Source of the DNA: UMGS1312 sp964631595
GTDB lineage: Bacteria > Bacillota > Clostridia > Oscillospirales > CAG-272
NCBI GenBank assembly: GCA_964631595.1
Contig: CAZVXL010000010.1
Coordinates: forward strand, 1 to 64,000
Direction of reading: 5' to 3'
DNA length: 64,000 nucleotides
Of the stretch, positions 52,783 through 61,652 are shown one piece after another. The notes beneath the pieces are model-generated. The model was not told the DNA's origin and did not search any database. It saw only the letters and a program-made list of their open reading frames with translations. Both the position numbers and the translations under genes were made by a program. Each line of letters begins with the position of its first letter. Positions within the stretch are counted from its first letter, which is position 1.

Positions 52783-54921
52783 TCAGTTGATTATGTTTTC
52801 GTATTGCCCCGTCATTCGGATAACGGCGGCGCGCAGAGCTTTTATTTTGTCCGAGGAGAGCGTCGGATCCTCCTCAATGAGCTCTCTGGCGGCACCTGCC
52901 GCCTCGTCGATAAGACTGACGTCTGCGGTGAGGGCGGAATATACGCTGTCGCTTGCACCGCTCTGCTTTATTATTCCGCCGACGGCGAAGAAATCGCCGG
53001 GGCCGCGTTGCCGCAGATCCTCCTCCGCGATCTTGAAGCCGCTGCGGTTCTTGCACATCGTATCAAGTCGGGCGAGAGCCTTGGGGTTTTTAGAATCGGA
53101 TACGAGGATACAGTAGGATTTTGCCGTTCCTCTGCCGACACGTCCGCGAAGCTGATGAAGCTGGGAGAGTCCGAATCTTTCCGCGTTTTCGACTATCATA
53201 AGAGTGGCGGAGGGAACATTCACGCCGACCTCTATTACGGTGGTGGAGACGAGAACGTCAAGCTTTCCAGCGGCGAAATCGAGCATCACGCTGTCTCTGT
53301 CGGATGCGCTGAGCTTTCCGTGCACAAAGCCGATTCTCAGCTCCGGCAGAGCTTCGGACAGCTCGCGCGCGAAATCCACTGCCGCCTTCATCGGCGGAGC
53401 CTCCTCCGTGTTGTACGTGAGGTCTGCCATCTCCTCGGGATCCTCCGTCGGCTTTTCCTCAACGGCGGGGCAGACCACATAGACCTGATGCCCCTCGGCG
53501 GCTTGCCGCCTGATAAAGCCGTTAAGCCGAGCACGGTAGCTCTCGTCAACGGCAAAGGTGCTGACGGGAACGCGTCCCGGAGGCAATTCGTCAAGCACGG
53601 AAACATCGAGGTCGCCGTACATAACGAGGCTCAGAGTTCTCGGTATCGGGGTGGCGCTCATGACGAGCGTATGAACGTAGCCCGCCTTGCCCTCAAGAGC
53701 GGCACGTTGCATTACACCGAAGCGGTGCTGCTCGTCGGTGATGACAAGTCCAAGCCCCGCAAAGCTTACATTGTCGGAGAGGAGGGCGTGAGTTCCGATG
53801 ACGAGAGCGATCCTCTCTCCCGCGCCCGACAGACCCGCGAGTATGCGCGTCTTTTCCTTTTTCGGCGTAGACGAGGTGAGCAGAGCGACACTGATGCCGA
53901 GCCCTGCAAAAAGCGGAGCAAGCTCCGAATAGTGCTGATTTGCGAGGATCTCCGTCGGAACCATGAGAGCACAGATACAGCCGGATCGAATACACATATA
54001 CGCGGCGGCGGCGGCAACTGCGGTCTTTCCGCTGCCCACATCTCCCGATATCATGCGCTTCATCGGACGAACGGAGGCGAGGTCGCGTGAGATATCGTCA
54101 ATGGCTCTTTGCTGACAGGAGGTGAGCGAAAAGGGTAGCGCTCCGAGAAATTCCTCCATAGATGTCGGCTTCATGAATACGGCACCCCTGTCGGGTCTTC
54201 GCGAGCCGGAGAAGGCAAGGGATGCCGAGGTGACGAAGATTTTCTCAAAGGCAAACCGACGTCTTGCGCTGTCGGTATCCTCCTCGGTGCTCGGGCTGTG
54301 TATCCTTCGGAATGCCTCTGCTGTTCCGATCAGACCGAAGCGTTCGCGAATACTTTGCGGGAGCACCTCGGCATCGTCGATATCGGTGCACGTAAGTGCA
54401 TCGGAAATGAGACGTGAGATGTAATTCTGAGTTAAGCCCGCCGAGAGCGGATACACGGGCGTAATGGGGCGCAGAGCCTCTCGGCTTGTGTAAAATTCGA
54501 CTATCGGGGAGGTGACGGAGTATTTTCTGCCGTCAAGCCGAAACCGTCCCCACACGCGAACGGTCTGCCCGATGCGGAGCTTGTCCGCAAGATAGGTTTG
54601 ATTGAAGAACGTGAGCTGAGCGGAGGAAATGCTGTCGGGAAAGTCCGTCTCCACGGCGCGAGCCTTGACGAGAGTCATGCGACCGCGTACTCTGGCGGCT
54701 CTTGCATTGTCCGCTACGGTGAGCATTACCGACGAGGGAAGCCCCCTTTCTCCGCGCATTGCGGCTTCGGAGAGACTGACCGTCGCGCCTCTGCCCTGAT
54801 ATCCGCGCGGGAAATGGCACAGCAGCTCATACACGCTGTGTATACCGAGCCGTGCGAGCGCCGCGGCGCGCTTTTCACCCACTCCGGACAGTACCGTCAC
54901 GCTGTCATGTATACTTATCAT
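52783..54921 (-). CDS. recG: ATP-dependent DNA helicase RecG
   Basis: Fork-reversal helicase for stalled replication forks and recombination. The 712-aa protein has an N-terminal wedge/OB domain, Walker A GDVGSGKTAVAAAA, motif II DEQH, MSATPIPRTL, and the C-terminal QLHQLRGRVGRGTAKSYC with the RecG-specific end (LRQRGPGDFFAVGG). Length is near the usual 680-700. Begins at ATG 54921. Confidence 0.96.
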   Translation of the reverse strand: MISIHDSVTVLSGVGEKRAAALARLGIHSVYELLCHFPRGYQGRGATVSLSEAAMRGERGLPSSVMLTVADNARAARVRGRMTLVKARAVETDFPDSISSAQLTFFNQTYLADKLRIGQTVRVWGRFRLDGRKYSVTSPIVEFYTSREALRPITPVYPLSAGLTQNYISRLISDALTCTDIDDAEVLPQSIRERFGLIGTAEAFRRIHSPSTEEDTDSARRRFAFEKIFVTSASLAFSGSRRPDRGAVFMKPTSMEEFLGALPFSLTSCQQRAIDDISRDLASVRPMKRMISGDVGSGKTAVAAAAAYMCIRSGCICALMVPTEILANQHYSELAPLFAGLGISVALLTSSTPKKEKTRILAGLSGAGERIALVIGTHALLSDNVSFAGLGLVITDEQHRFGVMQRAALEGKAGYVHTLVMSATPIPRTLSLVMYGDLDVSVLDELPPGRVPVSTFAVDESYRARLNGFIRRQAAEGHQVYVVCPAVEEKPTEDPEEMADLTYNTEEAPPMKAAVDFARELSEALPELRIGFVHGKLSASDRDSVMLDFAAGKLDVLVSTTVIEVGVNVPSATLMIVENAERFGLSQLHQLRGRVGRGTAKSYCILVSDSKNPKALARLDTMCKNRSGFKIAEEDLRQRGPGDFFAVGGIIKQSGASDSVYSALTADVSLIDEAAGAARELIEEDPTLSSDKIKALRAAVIRMTGQYENIIN

Positions 54922-54962
54922 AGCTACGGAGATGACCGTCCCTCAGAGACGGTCAAATATCA

Positions 54963-56123
54963 TTACTCCATTATAAATTTACCGAAATATTCGGGGCGGT
55001 GGAAATCGGGATTTTCGGTCATGACCTCATTCCACATTGCGTAGTGCTCGTTTCCGGTGATATCGGCACCGCCGGTCTTGTAGAAGTTACCGGTAAAGCT
55101 GTAGCCGGAGACGAACGTATCTGCGGTCAGCCCCTTGCCGTAGAATGCCTGAAGCTTTTCGATCGGGATCTCCATCGTGAGAGTCCAGTATCCGTTTTCA
55201 ACGGAGGGATTCATCACAAACATATCCTCAAGCTTGAGATGACGTCTTGCATCGCGGCGGCTCTCTCTTGATGCGCCGTACTGGATGCACATGGTTCCGA
55301 TGGAGTTTGACTCAATGTTGAGGTAATTCGTGTCGCCGTACCAAATTGCGAAGAATTCCATGCAGCTGTCAAGACAAACGGGGTCTGCGAAATTCTTGTA
55401 GGTCGCGGCGGGGAAGCTTTCGAGACAGGTCATACGGCAGAGGAAGCCCCAGTCCTTGATATAGACAAGCTGAGCCCATGTCTCGTATGTCTCACACTCC
55501 ACCCATTTGTAATTGTTGACCGAGGCGGCGGTCACGGTGTCCCAAACCACCTCGTCGGCACTGTTGAAGGTCTTGATCGTGTAAACGTTCATGTTGTTTT
55601 CCACCTCATCCTGATAAATTACCTTGTTAGGCAGCAACGGCTCGGCAAGAGCGATCTTCCAGCCGGCGATATACTTCAAAACCACAGTCACATCGGCAAG
55701 TCCGAGCTCTCCGTTGCCGTCGATATCCGCAGCAGGCCCATACAGTTCAATATCCCAGCCCGCAAGACTTTTCAGCATGAATGTCACGTCTGCGAGGGTG
55801 ATACTGCCGTCCGAATTCACATCGGCGGGGACTGTTATTCGCGCGATCTCTCCGTCGGCGCTCATGACGTGAGAGCCGCTTGCCACAAGCTCCGCATCGG
55901 AGTATATGACCCCGTCGGGGCTCTTGACGTATACGTCTCCGCTGAACTGAGAGACGATGTATTCGGCGGTCACGGGTCGGGATATTCCGATGAGGTCGCC
56001 GTCCTCACTGCATTTCAGCACGGCATTCGGCTTTAGACTCGGGGTGGCGGCGTAGGATGTGCTGGAGATAAGACTCACGGTGACAGCGGCGGCGGACAGA
56101 AGTGACAGCAATTGCTTTTTCAT
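54963..56123 (-). CDS. Secreted dockerin protein with CBM9-like C-terminal domain
   Basis: An extracellular 386-aa protein. Signal peptide 1-25. Residues about 33-98 are the same short module seen in the protein at 769-2880 (VTAEYIVSQFSGDVYVKSPDG). Residues 98-160 are a dockerin with loops DVNSDGSITLAD and DIDGNGELGLAD and the endings LAGWD and IAGWK. Residues 165-386 resemble the carbohydrate-binding family 9-like domain; the ending NPDFHRPEYFGKFI is typical. It may bring a glycan-binding module to a cohesin. ATG 56123 lies after GGAGA. An unconvincing hairpin at 54932-54957 follows the gene. Confidence 0.78.
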   Translation of the reverse strand: MKKQLLSLLSAAAVTVSLISSTSYAATPSLKPNAVLKCSEDGDLIGISRPVTAEYIVSQFSGDVYVKSPDGVIYSDAELVASGSHVMSADGEIARITVPADVNSDGSITLADVTFMLKSLAGWDIELYGPAADIDGNGELGLADVTVVLKYIAGWKIALAEPLLPNKVIYQDEVENNMNVYTIKTFNSADEVVWDTVTAASVNNYKWVECETYETWAQLVYIKDWGFLCRMTCLESFPAATYKNFADPVCLDSCMEFFAIWYGDTNYLNIESNSIGTMCIQYGASRESRRDARRHLKLEDMFVMNPSVENGYWTLTMEIPIEKLQAFYGKGLTADTFVSGYSFTGNFYKTGGADITGNEHYAMWNEVMTENPDFHRPEYFGKFIME

Positions 56124-56135
56124 AGGTATCTCCAT

Positions 56136-56295
56136 ATATAATACTGTAGAATAATTTTATCATACAGCCGAATATATGTCAAGCGAAATATCCCACTTGA
56201 GTGCGATATCGCGCGCAGATACGGCGACGCTGAGGTGCGTATCATCATGTACAAAAAACAGGTCGAAGGGTGTCGTAATTTCGGCTTTTGCTTCC
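56136..56295. other. Gap before the antiporter promoter, nothing identified
   Basis: Divergent intergenic region. It must hold the minus-strand promoter of the dockerin gene, but I find no well-matched -35/-10 pair. No RNA or gene seen. Confidence 0.3.
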
Positions 56296-56324
56296 TTGAC
56301 TTGCGTGTGCGGTTGTGATATATT
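56296..56324 (+). promoter_or_regulatory. Promoter of the antiporter gene
   Basis: TTGACT (56296-56301), 17 bases, TATATT (56319-56324). A second -10-like TATAAT lies at 56332-56337. Confidence 0.5.
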
Positions 56325-56451
56325 TATAGTATATAATATGTAAAAGTGTGCCGAGACCGCACGGTCTCGGAGAGACGGGAATTTGCGCCGTCGCCGCAAC
56401 GTAGGCTTGGTGTCTGTCCCGAAATCGCTTTATTCACGGAGGATCTCGTTT

Positions 56452-57762
56452 ATGGAAACTATGCTTGCGCTGTCTGTCGCACTGCTTGCGGGACTGCTTA
56501 TGTCGCGACTTACAAAGCTGCTCGGGCTTCCTGCGGTCACGGCGTATCTTGTCGCCGGAATACTTATCGGCCCGTATTGTCTCGGCAGACTCGGGATAGG
56601 AGGGCTCGGCTTTACAAGCCACGAAAACGTAATGAGCTTTAAGCTCATATCGGAGGTGGCGCTCGGCTTTATCGCCTTCTCCATCGGAGATTCCTTCAGA
56701 TTGTCACAGCTCAAGAAGATAGGCAGACAGGCGGTGGTCATTGCGATATTCGAGGGAGTTACGGCGACGCTGTTTGTCGATATCGCCCTTATCGCGCTTC
56801 ATTTCATTATCGGAGACAAGCTGCCGCTTCACGTTTCCGTAACGCTCGGCGCTATTGCGGCGGCGACCGCTCCCGCGGCAACGCTTATGGTCGTCAGACA
56901 GTATAAGGCGAAGGGCGCGCTGACCGATATGCTTCTGCCCGTGGTCGCCCTTGACGATGCGGTGTGCCTTATCGTATTCGCAGTATCCTTCGGAATAGCG
57001 AAGGCGATGAATTACGGCACGTACGATCTTGTGTCGATAGCGCTTGAGCCGATGCTTGAGATAGTGCTGTCGCTTCTGCTCGGTGCGGTCATGGGATATC
57101 TTTTCAATGTTGTCGAGAGATTCTTTGAATCCAATACCCGCCGCCTGTGTATTTCGATCACCTTTGTTATGCTGAACGTGGCACTGTCGATGACGGAGTT
57201 TGACATAGGCGGAGTACATATCGGCTTTTCCACGCTCCTTGCGTGCATGATGATGAGCACGGTGTTCTGCAATATCTGTGAGTTCTCCGATGAGATAATG
57301 GAAAAGACCAACAAGTGGACACAGCCGTTGTTTGTGCTGTTCTTTGTGCTCAGCGGAGCGGAGCTTGAGCTGAGTGTATTTACGGATATTGCCATTGTCG
57401 GCATCGGTATCGTATATATCCTGTTCCGCTCGGCGGGCAAGATGGTCGGCGCTACGGCAAGCTCCAAGCTCATGCACTGCCCGAGCGAGGTGTCAAGGTA
57501 TCTCGGTATCACACTGCTGCCGCAGGCGGGCGTGGCTCTCGGAATGTCCATCACCGCCATGTCGATGCCGAACGGCGGAAGCACGATAAGGAATATCGCG
57601 CTGTTCTCGGTGCTCATATATGAGCTTGCGGGCCCTCTTATGACAAAAATAGCGCTGACAAAGGCGGGCAATATACCGCCGAAGCAGCCGACACCGAGAG
57701 GAATTGCAAAGGAATCGAAGAAGTCCGCCTCGGGGCGCAATGGAGCGCGTGATACGGAGTGA
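56452..57762 (+). CDS. Cation:proton antiporter (CPA2 family)
   Basis: A 436-aa integral membrane protein with about 12 hydrophobic helices. Family features are GLLMSRLTKLLGLPAVTAYLVAGILIGP near the N terminus, the GAIAAATAPAATLMVV and VVALDDAVCLIVFA helices (the latter with the acidic pair used in ion exchange), and LLPQAGVALGM near the end. The cytoplasmic tail is short and basic, without KTN/TrkA-type domains. Probably Na+/H+ or K+/H+ exchange. ATG 56452 has GGAGG nine bases upstream; a longer reading adds a basic stretch without a site. Followed 12 bases later by an amidase gene. Confidence 0.88.
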   Translation: METMLALSVALLAGLLMSRLTKLLGLPAVTAYLVAGILIGPYCLGRLGIGGLGFTSHENVMSFKLISEVALGFIAFSIGDSFRLSQLKKIGRQAVVIAIFEGVTATLFVDIALIALHFIIGDKLPLHVSVTLGAIAAATAPAATLMVVRQYKAKGALTDMLLPVVALDDAVCLIVFAVSFGIAKAMNYGTYDLVSIALEPMLEIVLSLLLGAVMGYLFNVVERFFESNTRRLCISITFVMLNVALSMTEFDIGGVHIGFSTLLACMMMSTVFCNICEFSDEIMEKTNKWTQPLFVLFFVLSGAELELSVFTDIAIVGIGIVYILFRSAGKMVGATASSKLMHCPSEVSRYLGITLLPQAGVALGMSITAMSMPNGGSTIRNIALFSVLIYELAGPLMTKIALTKAGNIPPKQPTPRGIAKESKKSASGRNGARDTE

Positions 57763-57774
57763 CGGGAGGCCACG

Positions 57775-58548
57775 GTGGAAAAAAAGAACGATACGGAGAG
57801 AGTCGAGGTTGCCGATACCGCGGAGAATAAGTCGCTTCCCCCGATGCCGCCTCCGCCCCTGCATCGCAGGAGATACGGGAGACGTCGCCTCGGCGGATAC
57901 GGCAGATATGCGGTCTGGGTGGCGGCTGTTGCCGTTGCACTGTGCCTTGTCGGCGGCGCGGCGGCGCTGATACGCGCCCATTACGCGAAGGCTCCCGATA
58001 TCGAGGTGTCGGGCGATTCCGGCTGGAAGGCACCCGATTACGTCGATGTACAGCTTATTGCGAAGAATGAATATTCGAGATGCGGCGAAAAGCTGGAGGC
58101 GGTGCGCGGCATAGTGGTACACTATGTGGCAAATCCCAATACCTCGGCGGCGGCAAATCGAAGCTATTTTGCGGGGCTTGCCCAAAGCGGCGCCACATAT
58201 GCGAGCAGTAATTTTATAATCGGGCTTGAGGGAGAGGTCATTCAGTGCGTTCCGGCAGATGAGGTGGCATATGCCTCCAACAGTCGCAACAGCGATACGT
58301 TGTCGGTGGAGTGCTGTCATCCGGATGAGACGGGGAAATTCACCGATGAGACCTACAGCTCTCTTGTGAGGCTTTGCGCGGATCTGTGCAATAACTTCGG
58401 GCTTGATCCGGAGACGGATATCATCAGGCATTACGATATCACCGGTAAGCTTTGCCCGCTGTATTTCGTCGAAAACGAGGCCGAGTGGACGAACTTTCTT
58501 CGGGACGTGGCGGAGGAAACGGAGACTTCACCGAGTTCACGAAAATAA
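57775..58548 (+). CDS. Membrane-anchored N-acetylmuramoyl-L-alanine amidase (Amidase_2)
   Basis: A 257-aa wall hydrolase. N-terminal basic, Pro-rich cytoplasmic part (1-46), one membrane helix (about 47-66, VWVAAVAVALCLVGGAAAL), then an amidase_2/PGRP fold: GIVVHYVANPNTSAAANRSYF with the first zinc His, YASSNFIIGLEGEVIQCVP, and IIRHYDITGKLCP with the second His and the final Cys ligand. Cuts the bond between MurNAc and L-Ala. GTG 57775 follows GGGAGG. Likely co-transcribed with the antiporter. Confidence 0.87.
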   Translation: MEKKNDTERVEVADTAENKSLPPMPPPPLHRRRYGRRRLGGYGRYAVWVAAVAVALCLVGGAAALIRAHYAKAPDIEVSGDSGWKAPDYVDVQLIAKNEYSRCGEKLEAVRGIVVHYVANPNTSAAANRSYFAGLAQSGATYASSNFIIGLEGEVIQCVPADEVAYASNSRNSDTLSVECCHPDETGKFTDETYSSLVRLCADLCNNFGLDPETDIIRHYDITGKLCPLYFVENEAEWTNFLRDVAEETETSPSSRK

Positions 58549-58549
58549 G

Positions 58550-58579
58550 TTGACAGCACACGGTGATATGTGGTACAAT
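58550..58579 (+). promoter_or_regulatory. Promoter of the UDP-sugar pyrophosphorylase gene
   Basis: TTGACA (58550-58555), 18 bases, TACAAT (58574-58579) with a TGG extension; starts one base after the amidase stop. Confidence 0.65.
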
Positions 58580-58634
58580 ACCACTGGATTTTATTTATGA
58601 TATACAGCCGCTCTGCGGCAGATTGGGGATAATT

Positions 58635-59861
58635 ATGACTTACACAGAGGCAAAGGAAAAGCTTGCAAAATACGGACAGGAGCACGTGCTGGCGCACTAC
58701 GACTCCCTGAATGATGCCGACAAGGCGGCACTTCTTGCTCAGATCGAGGATACGGAGCTTTCCGTGATCGAGGTCTATGCAAAGAGAAACGAGGAGGCCG
58801 TAAAGGGTACGATCGCGCCTCTGCCCGCAATGGAGCTGCATGAGATCGAGGCAGACAAGGTGACGTATTATGCAACAGGTCTTGAGGCAATAAAGGCAGG
58901 CAAGGTCGGAGCAGTGCTTCTTGCCGGAGGAATGGGAACGAGACTCGGCTCGGACAATCCCAAGGGAATGTACGATATCGGTCTTACAAAAGAGGTGTAC
59001 ATCTTCCAGCGCATATTTGAAAATCTGCTTGACGTGGTACATATGGCAGGTGCATGGGTACACCTTTTCATCATGACGAGCGATAAGAACAACGATGCCA
59101 CCATCGGCTTTATTAAAGAGAAGAATTACTTCGGATACAATCCCGAATACGTTCATTTCTTCATTCAGGAAATGGCACCCGCCGTTGACAGAGACGGCAA
59201 GATATATATGGAGTCTCCCTGCAAGATGTCCACCTCCCCCAACGGAAACGGCGGCTGGTTCTCATCTATGGCGAAGGCGGGACTTGCAGTAAAGGCAAAG
59301 GAATACGGCATTGAGTGGCTGAATACGTTTGCCGTGGACAACGTGCTTCAGAGAATTGCCGACCCCGTGTTTGTCGGAGCTACGATCAGATCCGGCAAGA
59401 CAGTCGGCGCAAAGGTCGTAAAGAAAAACGCGCCCGACGAGAAGGTCGGAGTTATCTGCCTTGAGGACGGACACCCGTCGATCGTCGAGTATTATGAGTT
59501 GACGGATGAGCTGATGAACGCAAAGAACGAGAAGGGCGAGCCCGCGTACTACTTCGGCGTTATCCTCAATTATCTTTTCCGTCTTGATGAGCTCATGGAT
59601 ATCGCGGACAAGAAAATGCCTCTGCACATCGTGGAGAAGAAGATCCCGTACATGAACGAGAAGGGCGAGACGGTGAAGCCGGAGTCCCCGAACGGCTTCA
59701 AGTTTGAGACGCTTGTCCTTGACATGATAAATCTGGCGGATTCCTGCCTGCCCTTTGAGGTAGTGAGAAACAGAGAGTTTGCCCCCATCAAGAACAAGAC
59801 GGGCATTGACTCGGTGGAAAGCGCACGTGAGCTTTGCAAGCTGAACGGCATTGAGCTGTAA
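58635..59861 (+). CDS. UDP-sugar (UDP-N-acetylhexosamine-type) pyrophosphorylase
   Basis: Nucleotidyltransferase of the UDPGP family, making UDP-GlcNAc, UDP-GalNAc or UDP-glucose from the sugar 1-phosphate. The 408-aa protein has the UTP-binding loop VLLAGGMGTRLGSDNPKGMYDIGL, PNGNGGW, NTFAVDNVLQRIADPVF and KVGVICLEDGHPSIVEYYELT. This layout matches the eukaryotic UAP1/AGX group, not bacterial GlmU. ATG 58635 gives the normal family start (TEAKEKLAKYGQEHVL); its ribosome site (GGGGAT) is modest. Own promoter and terminator. The exact sugar is not decided. Confidence 0.88.
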   Translation: MTYTEAKEKLAKYGQEHVLAHYDSLNDADKAALLAQIEDTELSVIEVYAKRNEEAVKGTIAPLPAMELHEIEADKVTYYATGLEAIKAGKVGAVLLAGGMGTRLGSDNPKGMYDIGLTKEVYIFQRIFENLLDVVHMAGAWVHLFIMTSDKNNDATIGFIKEKNYFGYNPEYVHFFIQEMAPAVDRDGKIYMESPCKMSTSPNGNGGWFSSMAKAGLAVKAKEYGIEWLNTFAVDNVLQRIADPVFVGATIRSGKTVGAKVVKKNAPDEKVGVICLEDGHPSIVEYYELTDELMNAKNEKGEPAYYFGVILNYLFRLDELMDIADKKMPLHIVEKKIPYMNEKGETVKPESPNGFKFETLVLDMINLADSCLPFEVVRNREFAPIKNKTGIDSVESARELCKLNGIEL

Positions 59862-59880
59862 TTTGTATAATAACCGCGAC

Positions 59881-59908
59881 GGGAGCTGTCTTATGACAGC
59901 TCCCTTTT
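59881..59908 (+). terminator. Terminator of the pyrophosphorylase gene
   Basis: Perfect 10-pair stem GGGAGCTGTC/GACAGCTCCC with a TTAT loop, followed by TTTT. Confidence 0.9.
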
Positions 59909-60001
59909 GCGTTAGTCGGTGTTCCCTCACCCGTCCGGAATACATTTGCCGCCCGCATCATATATTTTACCGAAAGCATAGTGCTGAAACGGAGGATATA
60001 T

Positions 60002-61519
60002 ATGGACAAGACAAAGCTGACGCTTGCCGGAGCGGATAACAGGCAGCTCACAACACCGTACATGAATCAGAGCACCCTCACCGAGGCCGGGGAGGAGTTC
60101 GTGCTCCCCGATTATTATCCGGAGGTGAGACGGGTGGTATCCGCTCTTTGCCACGTGCTTCCGGAGGCGTGGTACGATAACGGGGATTCCGTGGAGCAGG
60201 GCGGAGTCGTGGCATTTACGGTGCTGTATCTGGGGGATGACGGATCACTGACGGCAGCTCCGCTGACGACTGATTTTACGGCGGTGCTGCCGATACAGAG
60301 CATCGGTGAGCGCTCGTCTGCGGTATACTCGGTAGACACATCCGTCGAGAGCGTGACGTGCCGCGCCACGGGACCGAGGAGACTTGTGCTCCGCGCAAGG
60401 ATAAGGACTGCGGTGGTGGGCGAGAGACGGCAGAGCACGGATGTGCAGATATGCGATATCGGCGGCGGCTCGGTAACGGCGGCGGAAAAGCTCAGTATAC
60501 AGCACATGGAAAATCAGGTGCAGTCGATGCGCCGAGCGCTCGGACGGATCACGGGGAATGTCGGCGGAGAGCTGAGAGAGCATTCGGGAACGAAGCCCGT
60601 CATGTGCGACGGGGAGATAATGATAAACGAGGCGGTGCTGTCCGACGGGAGCGTGACGGTCAAGGGGGAGGCTGTGCTGTGGTGTATTTGCTTCGGCGCA
60701 GACGGGCTTTACTATAAGACCTCATCGAAGGCACCGTTTCAGGAGAGCCTGAGCCTTGAGGGGGAGAGCATTGCGGAGGGGTGCGCCAGAGCGTGGGGCA
60801 GATGCGCGGCTGTAAATCTGAGAGATTCCGAGGACGGTACCTTTTCGTGGGATATGGAGTACGATCTTGAGTGCGAGGCGGCGTGCAACGTGACTGTCGG
60901 CGTGACGGCGGATATGTATTCGACGATGTGGTCGGGAAATGCCGTTACAGATGAGTGTGATTCGCTGTCACTGCTGAAATGCGGTGGAGGTCGCCTCTCA
61001 CTGAGCGGGAATATGCGACGCGGCGGAAACGGAGCCACGGGCGATTATGTGATCGGCTCATACGGCAAGGCATCCTGCGAAAGGCTTGAGAGGAACGGCA
61101 CGCGGCTGATCCTCACGGGCTCTGCCGATGTTAAGGTGCTCATATGCGGCGGAGGAGAGGTCACGGAGGAGAACGTCCGTCTGCCCTTCAGATACGAGAC
61201 CGACTGCGCCGCCGACGGAGACGGAGAGCTGTGGTGGAGATGCGATGCCTCGGCAGTGGAAACGGGCGCGCGCTTGGATGGAGACGAGATCTGTGTGACG
61301 GCGGAGCTGTCGCTGAGTATATTCGTCGGATCGCGGAGCAGAGTGCCGTATGTAACGTGCTTGCGGCTTGACCGAGCCGGCGAAAAGGACAGCTCCGAAG
61401 ATGCGGTGCGGATATACTATCCCTCGGAGGGTGAAACGGCGTGGGATATAGCCAAGAAATACAGGATACCGAAGAATTCGGTCACGGAGGTCACGGAGAA
61501 CGGAGTTGTCATCGAATAG
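60002..61519 (+). CDS. SPOCS (DUF3794)-domain protein with C-terminal LysM
   Basis: A 505-aa protein of a type found in spore-forming Clostridia, close to the spore-coat/SipL group. It has repeated SPOCS-like beta domains (an N-terminal one with EFVLPDYYPEVRRVVSA, then further copies around residues 170-300 and 330-465) and a C-terminal LysM segment (IYYPSEGETAWDIAKKYRIP, about 480-505), which may bind peptidoglycan. No signal peptide, as expected for proteins laid down inside the mother cell. GGAGG precedes ATG 60002; an ATG seven codons earlier has no site. Hints at sporulation, though some non-sporulating relatives keep such genes. Confidence 0.82.
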   Translation: MDKTKLTLAGADNRQLTTPYMNQSTLTEAGEEFVLPDYYPEVRRVVSALCHVLPEAWYDNGDSVEQGGVVAFTVLYLGDDGSLTAAPLTTDFTAVLPIQSIGERSSAVYSVDTSVESVTCRATGPRRLVLRARIRTAVVGERRQSTDVQICDIGGGSVTAAEKLSIQHMENQVQSMRRALGRITGNVGGELREHSGTKPVMCDGEIMINEAVLSDGSVTVKGEAVLWCICFGADGLYYKTSSKAPFQESLSLEGESIAEGCARAWGRCAAVNLRDSEDGTFSWDMEYDLECEAACNVTVGVTADMYSTMWSGNAVTDECDSLSLLKCGGGRLSLSGNMRRGGNGATGDYVIGSYGKASCERLERNGTRLILTGSADVKVLICGGGEVTEENVRLPFRYETDCAADGDGELWWRCDASAVETGARLDGDEICVTAELSLSIFVGSRSRVPYVTCLRLDRAGEKDSSEDAVRIYYPSEGETAWDIAKKYRIPKNSVTEVTENGVVIE

Positions 61520-61594
61520 GGCGCAGAGGACTTTGTGCGGTGAGCTGATTCTGAGGTGACGGCCGCCCGCCCTGCTGTGAGCGATAAGGCAAAA

Positions 61595-61640
61595 GGAAAA
61601 GGGTGCAGTAAAGACATTGCTTTTACTGCACCCTTAAAAG
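61595..61640 (-). terminator. Terminator of the cohesin-like/dockerin gene at 61653
   Basis: A 14-pair stem AAGGGTGCAGTAAA/TTTACTGCACCCTT with TTTTCCTTTT after it on the minus strand; it also has TTAAAAG on the plus side. Confidence 0.8.
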
Positions 61641-61652
61641 TCCGGATACTAT

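Noticed and set aside
52570..54090. A 506-codon open frame opposite the lipoprotein gene and recG
   Set aside because: It runs across two well-supported genes on the other strand; no ribosome site.
54932..54957. Terminator between recG and the dockerin/CBM9-like gene
   Set aside because: The GACCGTC hairpin has no T-run on the strand where it would be needed.
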